Below, piece after piece: positions 32,657 to 45,489 of a stretch of DNA of 64,000 nt. A program made the translations under genes and the position numbers. The notes below the pieces were generated by a model. The model was not told the DNA's origin. It was given only the letters and a program-made list of their open reading frames with translations, and made no database searches. Position 1 is the stretch's first letter, and each line of letters starts with the position of its first letter. Origin of the DNA: Verrucomicrobiales bacterium (GTDB lineage: Bacteria > Verrucomicrobiota > Verrucomicrobiia > Verrucomicrobiales > DEV007); assembly GCA_029213265.1 (NCBI GenBank), contig JARGNG010000025.1:1-64000 (forward strand). The letters are read 5' to 3'.

Positions 32657-35365
32657 ATGACGTCATTGACTCGAAAACTCTTTCTTCTTCCTTTCCTCGC
32701 AACACTCCCCGCAGTCTCTGCTGCTCAGGAGGAAAAAACATACCCCAACGCCGAGGCCGAGCAGGTCCCGAATGAGCTCTTTGTCGTTCCCGACGGGCTG
32801 GAAGTCACTTTATGGGCCAATTCCCCACAGCTTTTTAATCCGACCAATATCGACATCGACAAAGACGGTCGAATCTGGGTGGCCGAAGGAGTCCGCTACC
32901 GCCGGAACTACGAACGTCAGCCGGAAGGCGACCGGATTATGGTTCTCGAAGACACCGATGGCGACGGAAAAGCCGACTCCAGTCACATGTTCGTGCAGGA
33001 ACCTCTTCTCGTCGCTCCTCTCGGTGTCGCCGTCATCGATAACAAGATTGTCGTTTCCCAGCCACCTCACCTTCTCGTTTACACGGACGTGGATCGTGAT
33101 TTGAAATTCGACGCGAAAAAAGACAAGCGCGAGGTCCTTCTTACCGGATTCAACGGGCAGAACCATGACCACTCGCTCCATTCCGTCACAGTTGGCCCGG
33201 ACGGGAAATGGTATTTCAACTCCGGAAACTGCGGGGGGAAATTCACCGACAAATCGGGGAAGACGTTCACGGTCTTCGGCTCCTATCGCCCCAAGCCGAT
33301 CGGCCCCTTCACCTTCCCTCACGATTCCGCCGCTCTCGCTGGTCAACCCAGCGACGACGGGCAAGTCTACGTAGGTGGTTTCACCGTCCGCATGAATCCC
33401 GACGGAACCGACGCGGAAGTGATCGGTCACAACTACCGCAACTCCTACGAGCAATCAGTCAATTCCTTCGGGGATGTTTTCCAAAACGACAACGACGACC
33501 CCCCTGCCTGCCGCGTCAGTTGGGTCATGGAATACGCGAACTTCGGTTTTTCCTCCAATGACGGCCAGCGCTCGTGGCGGGTTGATAAGCGGCCCGGCCA
33601 AACGATCCCGATCGCCGAATGGCGCCAGGAAGATCCAGGCATGACTCCGGCCGGCGACGTCTACGGCGGCGGGTCTCCTACCGGAAACGTCTACTATGAG
33701 AACGGTGCTCTCGGCGACCAATGGATCGGCACCTTTCTTGCCTGTGAAGCGGGAAGAAACGTCGTCTTCGGCTACCAGCCCGAACTGGAAGGAGCCGGTT
33801 TTAAACTGGATCGTATGGACTTCATGACGAGCAACCCGACCGGCGAATTCGCCGGATCCGATTTCCTCGGTGGAGGCAACAGTGTCAACAGCGAGACGAA
33901 AACGTTCTTCCGCCCCTCTGATGTTGCGGTAGGTCCGGATGGAGCACTCTACGTTTCTGATTGGTACGATGCCCGCGTCGGCGGACACCAGGACCTCGAC
34001 GCCACCTGCTCCGGAGCGATCTACCGGATTGCCCCAAAAGGATTTCAATCGAAAGTCCCCAAAATTGATCTCGATACGATCGAAGGTCAGGTCCTAGCGC
34101 TCAAATCACCTGCGGTGAATGTCCGCGCGGTTGGCTTTGAAAAGCTAAAAGCGCAGGGGCGCAAAGCGCTCGATCCGGTTGCGGAGCTGCTGAAAGATCC
34201 GAATCCCTACGTTCAGGCCCGAGCGGTGTATCTTCTCTATCAGCTTGGAATCAGCGGCCCGCGCGTCGCCGGATACCCGGCCGAACAAGAGACCCCGGAG
34301 CTGAAAATTGCAGCCTACCGTGCGATGCGCCGGGCGGGTCTCGATTTCACCGCCAGCGCGATGCGTCTCGCTGCTGACCCTCACCCGGCCGTTCGTCGCG
34401 AAGTGGCTCTCTCGATGCGGAATGAGTCCATCGAGACGGCCAAGGAGATCCTCGTTGCCATTGCCCAGGGATTTGACGGCGAGGATCGGAGCTATCTCGA
34501 AGCATTGGGAACAGGCGCGACCGGAAAAGAAAAAGAAGTCTACGATGCGGTGAAAAAGGCAATGGCCACCGACGACTCCCGCACCTGGTCTCCCGCTTTC
34601 GCAGGCATCGCCTGGCGTCTGCATCCCTCCAGCGCGGTCGAGGATTTCCAGATCCGGGCCAAGTCGGAGACGCTCGATCGCAAGCTTCGCAAACAGTCTC
34701 TCGACGCGATCGCCTTCGTTCAGACCCGGGCGGCGGCGGACGCCATGCTTACGATCGCCATGCTCGACACCCCGCTCAAAGCGGATGCGATGTGGTGGCT
34801 TCTGAACCGCGCCAACAACGACTGGAAGAAATACGACCTCATGTCGAAAATGAAGGAGCGCGGCCTCTACGATCCCGCCAAGGTCACGATCCAGGAGATT
34901 ACCACTCCGGCTCCCGACGAAGCGCAGAAAAAGTCCCTGACCGTGGAGGCCGTCCTTGCTCTTGAGGGGAATGCGGAGCGCGGGAAAACGACCGCTGCCC
35001 GATGCATCATGTGCCACGAAGTAGGAGGTATGGGAGTTCAATTCGGCCCGGCCCTCGATGGCTGGGGAAAAACTCAGACGGCTGAAGTGATTGCACGCTC
35101 CATCGTCGAACCAAGTGCTGACATTGCGCACGGGTTCGACGGAACCGAACTTAAGACGAAGGATGGCAAGACGGTTCACGGGCTCCTCATACAGGAAGGA
35201 AATCCCTCCATCATGGTCAGCATGGGGGGCATCACCCAGATCATCCCGAAAGGAAAGATCGACAAGCAGCACAAGATGGGTCGATCCGTCATGCTCAGCG
35301 CCGCACAACTCGGACTGACCGCACAAGATGTGGCTGATCTGGTCGCCTATCTGAAAGCGAATTAG
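32657..35365 (+). CDS. PVC-type membrane-bound dehydrogenase with cytochrome c domain
   Basis: A 902-residue secreted protein. Signal peptide MTSLTRKLFLLPFLATLPAV supports the ATG at 32657. Residues about 40-470 are a beta-propeller dehydrogenase region (VPDGLEVTLWANSPQLFNPT, NIDIDKDGRIWVAEG, VLEDTDGDGKAD, HSLHSVTVGPDGKWYFNSGN, DVAVGPDGALYVSDWYDARV). Helical HEAT-like repeats follow (about 480-740). A heme-c site CIMCH is at about residue 783, followed by the FGPALDGWGKT and GLTAQDVADLVAYLK segments typical of this PVC family. Such proteins probably oxidise sugars or their derivatives in the periplasm and pass electrons to cytochromes. Divergent from the HAD gene. Substrate unknown. Confidence 0.9.
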   Translation: MTSLTRKLFLLPFLATLPAVSAAQEEKTYPNAEAEQVPNELFVVPDGLEVTLWANSPQLFNPTNIDIDKDGRIWVAEGVRYRRNYERQPEGDRIMVLEDTDGDGKADSSHMFVQEPLLVAPLGVAVIDNKIVVSQPPHLLVYTDVDRDLKFDAKKDKREVLLTGFNGQNHDHSLHSVTVGPDGKWYFNSGNCGGKFTDKSGKTFTVFGSYRPKPIGPFTFPHDSAALAGQPSDDGQVYVGGFTVRMNPDGTDAEVIGHNYRNSYEQSVNSFGDVFQNDNDDPPACRVSWVMEYANFGFSSNDGQRSWRVDKRPGQTIPIAEWRQEDPGMTPAGDVYGGGSPTGNVYYENGALGDQWIGTFLACEAGRNVVFGYQPELEGAGFKLDRMDFMTSNPTGEFAGSDFLGGGNSVNSETKTFFRPSDVAVGPDGALYVSDWYDARVGGHQDLDATCSGAIYRIAPKGFQSKVPKIDLDTIEGQVLALKSPAVNVRAVGFEKLKAQGRKALDPVAELLKDPNPYVQARAVYLLYQLGISGPRVAGYPAEQETPELKIAAYRAMRRAGLDFTASAMRLAADPHPAVRREVALSMRNESIETAKEILVAIAQGFDGEDRSYLEALGTGATGKEKEVYDAVKKAMATDDSRTWSPAFAGIAWRLHPSSAVEDFQIRAKSETLDRKLRKQSLDAIAFVQTRAAADAMLTIAMLDTPLKADAMWWLLNRANNDWKKYDLMSKMKERGLYDPAKVTIQEITTPAPDEAQKKSLTVEAVLALEGNAERGKTTAARCIMCHEVGGMGVQFGPALDGWGKTQTAEVIARSIVEPSADIAHGFDGTELKTKDGKTVHGLLIQEGNPSIMVSMGGITQIIPKGKIDKQHKMGRSVMLSAAQLGLTAQDVADLVAYLKAN

Positions 35366-35386
35366 AGGCCGCGGGGCAACACCGCC

Positions 35387-35417
35387 AACCCTGTTAGTTC
35401 CAGTTCCTGACAGGGTT
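35387..35417. other. Hairpin in the 35366-35772 gene-free stretch before gyrB
   Basis: AACCCTGT (35387-35394) pairs with ACAGGGTT (35410-35417) across a 15-base loop, with no T-run. It lies 22 bases past the cytochrome stop and may end that transcript. The rest of the 407-base stretch is AT-richer near 35560-35700, as expected for a gyrB promoter region, but I cannot place -35/-10 boxes with confidence. I see no open frame worth calling. Confidence 0.4.
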
Positions 35418-35685
35418 GTATTTCCTGAAAATTGAGTCCCTCCCGGGATCGCAAAACAAATGGCTCTTTCATCGAGGGAAAGACGGTGATTCCCACGCCA
35501 ATTGACGTCTAAATTCGGGCTGATTTCCGGGCCCGGATCAGGCTCGTTTTTCTTGCGATTCACCAGATTTTTCCGCAAATTTCAGCCCGCTTAACCAATC
35601 GGACAGAAAAAGGGGAAAAAAGGTGCGTTTTCGCCCTTGAAATCGCCCCAAACCGTTGATTTATCGCGGTTTCCCGCTTTAGTGA

Positions 35686-38388
<2,703 letters not shown>

Positions 38389-38525
38389 ACGACTGACTCA
38401 CGAGGATTTTACAACGAATCCGCTACTCTCTGATCAGGAATCGCAAAATTCGTATTTTCATCCCAGAGCTCAATGCCGCCTGATGGCATGATCTCACCCC
38501 GCTTCGCTTACTAAAAGTTTTCCCT

Positions 38526-41204
38526 ATGGCTGACAACGATCCCGCCCCCGAAATCCCGCCCCACGAAAGAGACATCGAGCCCATTTCCGTGGCTGATGAG
38601 ATGTCGAATTCGTTTCTCGACTATTCCATGTCGGTGATCATTTCACGGGCCCTGCCGGATGCTCGTGATGGTTTGAAACCGTCACAACGACGCATTCTCC
38701 TCGCGATGAATGACCTCGGTCTCGCACCGGGAAAGCACTATCGAAAGTGCGCCAAGATTTGCGGTGACACCTCCGGTAACTATCACCCGCACGGTGAAGC
38801 GACTATCTATCCAACGCTCGTGAACATGGCTCAGCCATGGACGATGCGGGAAATTCTGATTCAAGGTCAGGGTAACTTCGGCTCGGTTGAGGGTGATCCT
38901 CCCGCGGCGATGCGATATACCGAGGCCCGCCTTACTCATGTCGGTCATGTTCTCATGACGGACATGGAAAAAGACACCGTCGATTTCGTCCAGAACTACG
39001 ACGAAACGAGGCAGGAGCCCGTCGTTTTCCCTGCCGCCGTTCCCAATCTTCTCGTCAACGGTGGAACCGGTATTGCCGTCGGAATGGCGACTAACATTCC
39101 GCCTCACAACCTCGGGGAAGTCATCGACGGAGTCTGTGCGACGATCGACAACCCGGACATCACTCATGAGCAACTCCTCCAGCTCATCAAGGGCCCGGAT
39201 TTCCCAACCGGATGTACCATTCTTGGACAGAAGGGAATCCAGGACTATTCCAAAACCGGCCGCGGATCGATTCGCGTAAGAGGCCGCGCCACGGTGGAGG
39301 AAACCAAAACCGGTCGGGAACAAATTATCATCACGGAGATCCCCTACGTCGTAAACCGGGCCCGACTCGTCGAACGAATTGCAGAGCTGGCGAACCTGAA
39401 GATTCTCCCTGAAATTTCGGCCGTGCGTGATGAGTCCGACGAAAACACCCGTGTCGTTGTCGATCTCAAGCGGGACTCACGGGCACAGGTTGTCCTGAAC
39501 AATCTCTACAAGCACACCGCACTGGAGTCGTCCTACTCCGCCAACATGCTGGCGATCGACGACCGTCGTCCGAAGCTTCTCTCGGTGAAGGACGCGCTTG
39601 TCTGCTATATCGAACACCGTCGCGAGGTGATTCTCCGCCGGACACGATGGTTGCTGGCTCAGGCCGAGAAGAACGCGGAGAAGCTGGAGGCCTATTTGCT
39701 CGCGCTGGGAAATCTAGATGACTTCATCAAGATGATCCGCGATTCCAAAACACGCGATGAAGCACGTGAGAAGATCAAGGCCTACACCTTCACTCCAACG
39801 GAAGTGGAAGCACTCGGCATCCTCCTTCGCGATCAGCCCAGCCTGCAAATCGAAGAAGGCCGCTACGTGTTTACCGACGTTCAAGTCAATCACATCTTAG
39901 AGCTGCGCCTCTACCAGCTCGTCGGCCTCGAGCGGGACAAGATCAAAGCGGACTACGATGAACTCATCGAGACGATCAAAGACCTGCTCGATATCATCGC
40001 CCGCGAGGAACGCGTTTTACAAATCATCAAGGACGAGCTCCGTGAGATTCAGGAAAAATGGGCGACTCCACGGAAGACTGACTTTGCTGCCTACGAAGGC
40101 GAAATCGCCAATGTCGATCTCATCGCAAACGAGTCGAATGTCATCACGATTTCCCATCGTGGTTACATCAAACGAACCCTCGCAACCGAGTTCCGAACTC
40201 AGGCCCGCGGCGGAAAAGGCCTCAAGGGCATGGAAACACGGGAAGTGGTCGACGAGGAGGAGGAAGCGGATTTCGTGGAACACCTTTTCGCCGCAACTTC
40301 GCACGATTACCTCATGTTCTTCACGAACACGGGCCGCGTCTACATCGAGCGGGTATTTCAAATTCCGGAGGGCAGTCGTATCGCCAAAGGCCGATCGATT
40401 AAGAATCTTCTCAATCTGAAGCCCGAAGAGTCCATTGCTTCGGTGCTCCGGATTGTTGCGGTTGGCAACGAAGATAAAGACGCCACCTTCGTCGAAGATC
40501 AGTTCGTCCTTTTTGCAACCCGCAGCGGGAAGGTGAAGAAGACCAAGCTCTCCGATTTCCGTAACTTCCGGAAAGACGGGATCATCGCGATCAAGATTGA
40601 GGAAGGCAACGAGCTCATCGATGTGAAGATGACCGATGGCACCGATGACATCTCGCTCGTAACCAGCAAAGGATACGCGGTTCGAACCAACGAATCGAAC
40701 ATCCGCTCCATGGGTCGGCCTTCCGCCGGAGTCGCGGGAATTCGCCCGGGACCTGATGACTTTCTTGTTTCTCTGGCCGTCGTCGACAACAGCGAACAGC
40801 TTCTCGTCGTCAGTGAGAAGGGTCTCGGGAAGCGAACTCCATTCGAAGACTACCCGACCAAAGGTCGCGGTGGAAAAGGCGTCATCACGATGAAAGTGAC
40901 CGAGAAAACCGGTCGCGTCGTCAAAGCCCTCCGCGTCGCAGAGGAGGATGATGTCATGCTGATGACGAACAAGGGGCAGTCCGTCCGCATCAAGGCTTCG
41001 AGCGCAAGACTCACGGGCCGGAACGCTCAGGGCGTCATTCTCATGAAGACAAAAGACGGCGAATCCATCCAGGACATCGCCCGCGTCGTAAATGATGACG
41101 AGGAAGACACGGATACGGATGAGCCAGTGGAATCCGGTGATACCGAAAATACCACGGTCGACGACACAGCTCCCGAGACGACTGACGATCAGTCGGAAGA
41201 ATAG
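38526..41204 (+). CDS. gyrA: DNA gyrase subunit A
   Basis: An 892-residue DNA-cleaving subunit of gyrase. The N-terminal winged helix carries [20 protein letters not shown] and the catalytic Tyr in MRYTEARLT. The quinolone-resistance region reads [19 protein letters not shown], so E. coli positions 83 and 87 are Ala and Pro instead of Ser and Asp. The C-terminal beta-pinwheel (about residues 530-850) includes [10 protein letters not shown] and the GyrA-box-like [11 protein letters not shown], followed by an acidic disordered tail ([20 protein letters not shown]). It follows gyrB and precedes the M42 peptidase by nine bases. Confidence 0.97.
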   Translation: MADNDPAPEIPPHERDIEPISVADEMSNSFLDYSMSVIISRALPDARDGLKPSQRRILLAMNDLGLAPGKHYRKCAKICGDTSGNYHPHGEATIYPTLVNMAQPWTMREILIQGQGNFGSVEGDPPAAMRYTEARLTHVGHVLMTDMEKDTVDFVQNYDETRQEPVVFPAAVPNLLVNGGTGIAVGMATNIPPHNLGEVIDGVCATIDNPDITHEQLLQLIKGPDFPTGCTILGQKGIQDYSKTGRGSIRVRGRATVEETKTGREQIIITEIPYVVNRARLVERIAELANLKILPEISAVRDESDENTRVVVDLKRDSRAQVVLNNLYKHTALESSYSANMLAIDDRRPKLLSVKDALVCYIEHRREVILRRTRWLLAQAEKNAEKLEAYLLALGNLDDFIKMIRDSKTRDEAREKIKAYTFTPTEVEALGILLRDQPSLQIEEGRYVFTDVQVNHILELRLYQLVGLERDKIKADYDELIETIKDLLDIIAREERVLQIIKDELREIQEKWATPRKTDFAAYEGEIANVDLIANESNVITISHRGYIKRTLATEFRTQARGGKGLKGMETREVVDEEEEADFVEHLFAATSHDYLMFFTNTGRVYIERVFQIPEGSRIAKGRSIKNLLNLKPEESIASVLRIVAVGNEDKDATFVEDQFVLFATRSGKVKKTKLSDFRNFRKDGIIAIKIEEGNELIDVKMTDGTDDISLVTSKGYAVRTNESNIRSMGRPSAGVAGIRPGPDDFLVSLAVVDNSEQLLVVSEKGLGKRTPFEDYPTKGRGGKGVITMKVTEKTGRVVKALRVAEEDDVMLMTNKGQSVRIKASSARLTGRNAQGVILMKTKDGESIQDIARVVNDDEEDTDTDEPVESGDTENTTVDDTAPETTDDQSEE

Positions 41205-41213
41205 ATCTGCTAC

Positions 41214-42293
41214 ATGGACAAAGACGCTGAAACTTTTCTCTACGAACTTCTCAACACCCCCAGCCCGACCGGGTTTGAGGTAAAAGGGCAACGGGTCTGG
41301 GCCAATCGTTGCCGGGAGTTCGCGGACTCCGTCGACAGCGACTCCTACGGGAGCGCCTGGGCGACGATCAAGGGAAAAGACGAAAACGCTCCCACCGTAA
41401 TGATCGAAGCCCACGCGGACGAGATCGGGTTCATGGTGAAATACATTGGAGATGATGGATTTCTGCGGATGGACCGGATCGGCGGCTCAGACTGGGCCAC
41501 TGCCCGTGGACGCCGCCTCACCCTCCACGGAGACAAAGGCGAGGTTCTCGGTATCATCGGAAATACCGCGATCCACATTCGGGATCGAAAGGACGGCGAG
41601 AAAGCGCCCGAGGTTCACGAACTTTTTGTCGACATCGGTGCCAAGTCTGCGGAAGAGGTCGAAGAAATGGGAATCCGCGTCGGACATCCCGGCGTCTATG
41701 CCGACAGCGCCATTCCTTTCGGCAAAAACGGAATCGTGGGCCGGGCGCTCGACAACCGGATCGGCGGATTTATCATTTCCGAGGTGATTCGCCGCCTCTC
41801 GGAAGAGGACACCCGCCCTACTGCGACCTGCCTCGCCCTTAATGCGGTGCAGGAGGAAATCGGCGGCTTCGGTGCGACGATGGCCTCCTACGCCTTGAAA
41901 CCGGATATCTGCCTCGTCCTCGACGTCACCCACGCGACCGACAGCCCGGACATCAAGCACGCTCAGCACGGGAAGATTACCATGGGAGGAGGGCCGTCGA
42001 TTACCCATGGCACTGCCAACCACCCCATGATCGTCGAGCGCATCATCGAGCTCGCCCGCGATCGGGAAATCCCGCTGCAACACGAAGCCTCGTCCCGTTT
42101 CACAGGGACGGATACGGATTCGATCTATCACGTTCGTGGCGGAATTCCCAGTGCCCTGGTTTCTCTGCCCCTTCGCTACATGCATTCCATCGTGGAAATG
42201 GCTGACTTTGACGACGTCGAAAATGTGATCCGTCTCATGACGGCCTTCGTGCAGTCCATCGCATCGGACGAGAAGTTCGCGGTCGAGATTTGA
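41214..42293 (+). CDS. M42-family metallo-aminopeptidase
   Basis: A 359-residue cytosolic di-zinc aminopeptidase of the M42 (glutamyl/PepA-like, TET) family. Metal ligands and catalytic residues: His in MIEAHADEIGFMV, Asp in GRALDNRIGGF, the Glu pair in NAVQEEIGGFGA, Asp in CLVLDVTHATDSPD and His near LRYMHSIVEMAD. The PDZ-like domain (about residues 70-165) includes TLHGDKGEVLGIIGNTAIHI. It starts nine bases after gyrA and probably shares its transcript. Removes N-terminal residues from peptides made by proteolysis. Confidence 0.93.
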   Translation: MDKDAETFLYELLNTPSPTGFEVKGQRVWANRCREFADSVDSDSYGSAWATIKGKDENAPTVMIEAHADEIGFMVKYIGDDGFLRMDRIGGSDWATARGRRLTLHGDKGEVLGIIGNTAIHIRDRKDGEKAPEVHELFVDIGAKSAEEVEEMGIRVGHPGVYADSAIPFGKNGIVGRALDNRIGGFIISEVIRRLSEEDTRPTATCLALNAVQEEIGGFGATMASYALKPDICLVLDVTHATDSPDIKHAQHGKITMGGGPSITHGTANHPMIVERIIELARDREIPLQHEASSRFTGTDTDSIYHVRGGIPSALVSLPLRYMHSIVEMADFDDVENVIRLMTAFVQSIASDEKFAVEI

Positions 42294-42325
42294 GGCGCTT
42301 CCGAAACCCGCCTCTCCCGGGAATC

Positions 42326-42357
42326 ACCGGGTTCTCAGACCTTCCGGGTTACCCGGT
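42326..42357. terminator. Weak hairpin between convergent genes
   Basis: ACCGGGT (42326-42332) pairs with ACCCGGT (42351-42357) around an 18-base loop; the right arm overlaps the last codons of the minus-strand gene. Downstream on the plus strand the sequence is TTTGATTTTCC. A bidirectional terminator is plausible, not certain. Confidence 0.35.
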
Positions 42358-43422
42358 TTGATTTTCCAGCCTCTCCCGAATCACTTCCGGATAGGCGATG
42401 TGTTCCTTTTCCTGAATTCTGGTCTGGAGGGTATCCGTAGTATCCCCCGGCAAAATGGGAACGGTCTCTTGTCGCAGAACCTTCCCGGTATCGACTCCCG
42501 CATCGACGAGGTGGATCGTGCAGCCGGATTCAGCATCCCCGGCTTCAATCGCCTTCTCACAGGCGTGGAGCCCCGGATATTTCGGAAGAAGCGAAGGATG
42601 CAAATTCAGGATGCGGCCGGTGTAGGCGCTCAAGAGCGGCTCCCTCACGATTCGCATAAATCCTGCCAAAGCAACCAAGTCAATATTGGCTGCTTCGAGT
42701 CGATCGAGAATTTCTTTCAAGGCCCCGTCGGTGAGATACCCTCCCCGTTTCGTTCCCGGATCGATTGCGAGGGCGGGCACGTCGTATTCCTTTGCGACAT
42801 CCAGGATTCCTGAGTTTGCGACGTCAGACAGTACAAGAGCCACTTCACCTCCCAGTATCCCTTCCTTTGCCGCCTCGAGAATCGCACGGGCATTGGAGCC
42901 CTTCCCCGACCCCAGAATTGCAACCCGCTTCGATCGATCGGAATTGTCGGCCAAATTCGACAGAGTAGCGCTGGTCGATTTTCCGGGGACGAGAGAAAGA
43001 ATTCGAATCTCGATGCCAAGACGATCGAGGAGCTGCTTTTCCTCATCGATGAGCGAGTCGGGAGTGTAGTCGCCGCCCTTGGTATAAATGTGAGGGTGAA
43101 TGACCTCGATTACACCGCTGGCGCGACGATCGTCAAAGACTACGACATGATCGACCGCTTCGAGCGCACAGAGCATTTCGGCCCGTTCTTCGGCGGTGTT
43201 CACGGGTCGACCCGGACCTTTTAATTCGCGAACCGAATCATCTCCATTGATCGCAACGACAAGACAGTCGCCAAGTGCGGCCGCCTCTTTGAGATAGCGA
43301 ACGTGACCGACATGAAGAATATCAAAAGCGCCGTTCGTCAGAACCAGCTTCTTACCTCTCTCTGAGAGTTTTTCCCGAAGAGCCGCCATCTCTTCCTGTG
43401 AGCTGATATATCTGTTCGCCAT
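42349..43422 (-). CDS. Fused HldE-type nucleotidyltransferase and PurN (GAR transformylase)
   Basis: A 357-residue protein with two complete domains. Residues about 8-158 are a cytidylyltransferase-like domain of the RfaE/HldE C-terminal type (LVLTNGAFDILHVGHVRYLK with the nucleotide-binding HVGH at 37-40, NGDDSVRELKGPGRPVN, YTKGGDYTPDSL, PGKSTSATL), which makes ADP-heptose in LPS core synthesis. Residues about 165-357 are phosphoribosylglycinamide formyltransferase (VAILGSGKGSNARAILEAAK; catalytic Asn273 and His275 in ILNLHPSLLPKYPG; Asp in VDAGVDTG). Both active sites look intact and the frame is continuous, so this is a real fusion of an LPS-sugar enzyme and a purine enzyme. I chose the ATG at 43422; a GTG at 43443 would add seven residues. 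Confidence 0.9.
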   Translation of the reverse strand: MANRYISSQEEMAALREKLSERGKKLVLTNGAFDILHVGHVRYLKEAAALGDCLVVAINGDDSVRELKGPGRPVNTAEERAEMLCALEAVDHVVVFDDRRASGVIEVIHPHIYTKGGDYTPDSLIDEEKQLLDRLGIEIRILSLVPGKSTSATLSNLADNSDRSKRVAILGSGKGSNARAILEAAKEGILGGEVALVLSDVANSGILDVAKEYDVPALAIDPGTKRGGYLTDGALKEILDRLEAANIDLVALAGFMRIVREPLLSAYTGRILNLHPSLLPKYPGLHACEKAIEAGDAESGCTIHLVDAGVDTGKVLRQETVPILPGDTTDTLQTRIQEKEHIAYPEVIRERLENQTG

Positions 43423-43484
43423 TACCACGAATGTATGACTCACTTTCCGCTTTTCACAATCCGGTTTTCCACTGACAGTAACGC

Positions 43485-44582
43485 ATGCATGATCCGCGCA
43501 TTGACCAACTCGCCCGCCAACTCGTTCGCTATTCCACGGAAACGAAGCGCGGGGAAAACGTCCTCATTGAGCTTTTTGATGTTCCCGAAGAGATGGGAAT
43601 CGCCCTGATCCGCGAGGTCCGCGCCGTGAAGGCGACCCCGTTTATTAACATTCACAGTGCCAAAATTGCCCGTGAGATGGGGCGGGGTGCGACGGAGGAG
43701 CAGTATGCGATCATCGCGAAGAATGCGATGCAGCAAATGAAGACGATGGACTGCTACATCGCGATTCGCGGCAGCCATAACGTCAATGAACTCTCCGATG
43801 TTCCTGCGAAAAATATGCAGATGCTGGCGACAAAAATGCGCCCGGTCCTGAACGAACGCGTCAACAAAACCCGTTGGTGTGTGCTTCGCTGGCCTCATCC
43901 TTCTATGGCCCAGAGTGCCGGCATGTCGACCGAGGCATTCGAAGACTTCTACTTCCGCGTCTGTCTGCTGGAGTATTCGAAGCTCAAGCGGGGCATGAAT
44001 GCTCTCGGGAAACTGATGACGGATACGAATGACGTCCACATCATGGGACCGGGGACGGACTTACGCTTCAGCATCAAGGGACTGCCGGGAATTCCCTGCG
44101 GCGGCACTCACAACATTCCCGATGGCGAATGCTTCACCGCCCCGGTGAAGGATTCCGTCGAGGGCGTAGTCAGCTACAACGCACCCTCGATCTATCAGGG
44201 CATCGCCTTTGACAATGTGAGGCTTGAGTTCGACAAGGGCAAGATCGTCAAGGCGACCGCCAACAATACCAAAGCTCTCAACAAGATTCTCGACACCGAC
44301 CCGGGAGCGCGTTACATCGGGGAGTTTGCGATCGGATTCAACCCGGAAATCAAAGAGCCTATGCGCGACATTCTTTTCGATGAAAAAATCGCGGGCAGTT
44401 TTCACTTCACTCCGGGACAAGCCTATGAAGTGGCAGACAACGGGAACCGGAGCTCAGTTCACTGGGACCTCGTCAACATTCAGCGCCCCGACTACGGCGG
44501 CGGGGAAATCTACTTCGACGGAAAGCTGATTCGCAAAAACGGACAGTTCATCCCGAAATCGCTTCATCTGCTGAACTACTAA
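43485..44582 (+). CDS. M29-family aminopeptidase (AmpS/AmpT-like)
   Basis: A 365-residue metalloaminopeptidase. Family text is clear: [94 protein letters not shown], with metal ligands in GEFAIG, the Glu after ECFTAP and the His in SSVHWDLV. M29 enzymes remove N-terminal residues and are cytosolic. It is divergent from the fused HldE/PurN gene and precedes crcB closely (20 bases to the ATG). Start ATG at 43485. Confidence 0.93.
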   Translation: MHDPRIDQLARQLVRYSTETKRGENVLIELFDVPEEMGIALIREVRAVKATPFINIHSAKIAREMGRGATEEQYAIIAKNAMQQMKTMDCYIAIRGSHNVNELSDVPAKNMQMLATKMRPVLNERVNKTRWCVLRWPHPSMAQSAGMSTEAFEDFYFRVCLLEYSKLKRGMNALGKLMTDTNDVHIMGPGTDLRFSIKGLPGIPCGGTHNIPDGECFTAPVKDSVEGVVSYNAPSIYQGIAFDNVRLEFDKGKIVKATANNTKALNKILDTDPGARYIGEFAIGFNPEIKEPMRDILFDEKIAGSFHFTPGQAYEVADNGNRSSVHWDLVNIQRPDYGGGEIYFDGKLIRKNGQFIPKSLHLLNY

Positions 44583-44602
44583 TCCGGGAAGTGGCCACCG
44601 AT

Positions 44603-44980
44603 ATGCTGAAGTCGATTGCCTGCCTCATGCTCGGCGGCGCCTTCGGCGCGCTGTCCCGTTGGGGTCTCCATTTCTGGATCGACGCAAAGTGGGGAGCGAA
44701 CACTCATTTCCCCTGGGGAATTCTTCTCGTAAACGTGGTTGGCTGTTTCCTCTTCGGCTGGCTTTTCACGATCTTCGAAGGTCGGGGATGGTTTTCCGAC
44801 GCGGTTCAACTCGCTGTTTTCACCGGCTTCCTGGGAAGCTTCACGACCTTTTCCACCTTTGGATGGAATACGCTGGAGCTTCTTCGAATGGGCCATGTGG
44901 GAATGGCTCTGGGAAATGTAGGAGCGAGTGTCCTTCTCGGATTACTCGCCGTCTGGGCGGGCTTCTCTTTGGGGAGGTAG
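44603..44980 (+). CDS. crcB: Fluoride exporter CrcB/Fluc
   Basis: A 125-residue, four-helix membrane protein that exports fluoride as a dual-topology dimer. Hallmarks: LGGAFGALSRWGLHFW, PWGILLVNVVGCFLFGWLF, GFLGSFTTFSTFGWNTLEL (the TTFSTF filter segment). The ATG at 44603 begins at the normal family start (MLKSIACLMLGG); a GTG at 44591 is also in frame. It follows the M29 aminopeptidase by 20 bases, leaving no room for a fluoride riboswitch leader, so expression is probably from the upstream promoter. It is convergent with the membrane protein at 44986. Confidence 0.93.
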   Translation: MLKSIACLMLGGAFGALSRWGLHFWIDAKWGANTHFPWGILLVNVVGCFLFGWLFTIFEGRGWFSDAVQLAVFTGFLGSFTTFSTFGWNTLELLRMGHVGMALGNVGASVLLGLLAVWAGFSLGR

Positions 44981-44985
44981 GCGAC

Positions 44986-45405
44986 CTACCCTTCCAACTC
45001 CTCAATTCGGAAGAAGAACCTGGGAGCAAGAAGAATCATACCGACGGCCGAAAGCACAAAAAGCGGCAGATACTCTTTGGGCGCAGCGCCCATGAAACCC
45101 AGGACAAGGCCAAGAATGGCAACCGCCTCGGTAATCGCCAGGGAAACGAGAAATGCCTGGTCAATCCACGGCGGAAGCTTTGGCTTTCCTTCCGGAGTCC
45201 GTAGATGGTTGGCGAAGTACTTGATGACCTGCCCGCCTCCGAAGAGGAGGATGCCGATCAGGTAGAAGATGTTTTTCAGACCGGCTGTATCGCCCCCACT
45301 GGACGAATCTGATCCGGCAACCTGCAGCACAAACAAGTAGATCCCGATGGCGGAGGCAAGAGCGCCCCACAGAACCCATCTCATCAATGGAGGAAACGTT
45401 GGCAT
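44986..45405 (-). CDS. Small four-helix membrane protein, unknown
   Basis: A 139-residue protein with four predicted membrane helices (WVLWGALASAIGIYLFVLQV, IFYLIGILLFGGGQVIKYF, FLVSLAITEAVAILGLVLGF, LPLFVLSAVGMILLAPRFFF) and short polar loops (TPEGKPKLPPWIDQ). Not recognised. ATG at 45405. It ends five bases from the crcB stop (convergent). A strong terminator for the next upstream gene lies 23 bases before its start, so it has its own promoter. Confidence 0.75.
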   Translation of the reverse strand: MPTFPPLMRWVLWGALASAIGIYLFVLQVAGSDSSSGGDTAGLKNIFYLIGILLFGGGQVIKYFANHLRTPEGKPKLPPWIDQAFLVSLAITEAVAILGLVLGFMGAAPKEYLPLFVLSAVGMILLAPRFFFRIEELEG

Positions 45406-45427
45406 CGTGGAATGGTTTCAGATTGGC

Positions 45428-45456
45428 AAAAAAAAGCCGCCGGAAAAACCGACGGC
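45428..45456 (-). terminator. Intrinsic terminator of the small gene at 45490-45831
   Basis: On the minus strand GCCGTCGG (45456-45449) pairs with CCGGCGGC (45443-45436) around a five-base loop, with one A-C mismatch, followed by eight Ts (45435-45428). Confidence 0.88.
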
Positions 45457-45489
45457 CCTTAAAAAATCATGTGAGTCAACACATTGACC

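Noticed and set aside
44560..44603. Fluoride riboswitch in front of crcB
   Set aside because: Only 20 bases separate the aminopeptidase stop from the crcB ATG, too little for the aptamer.
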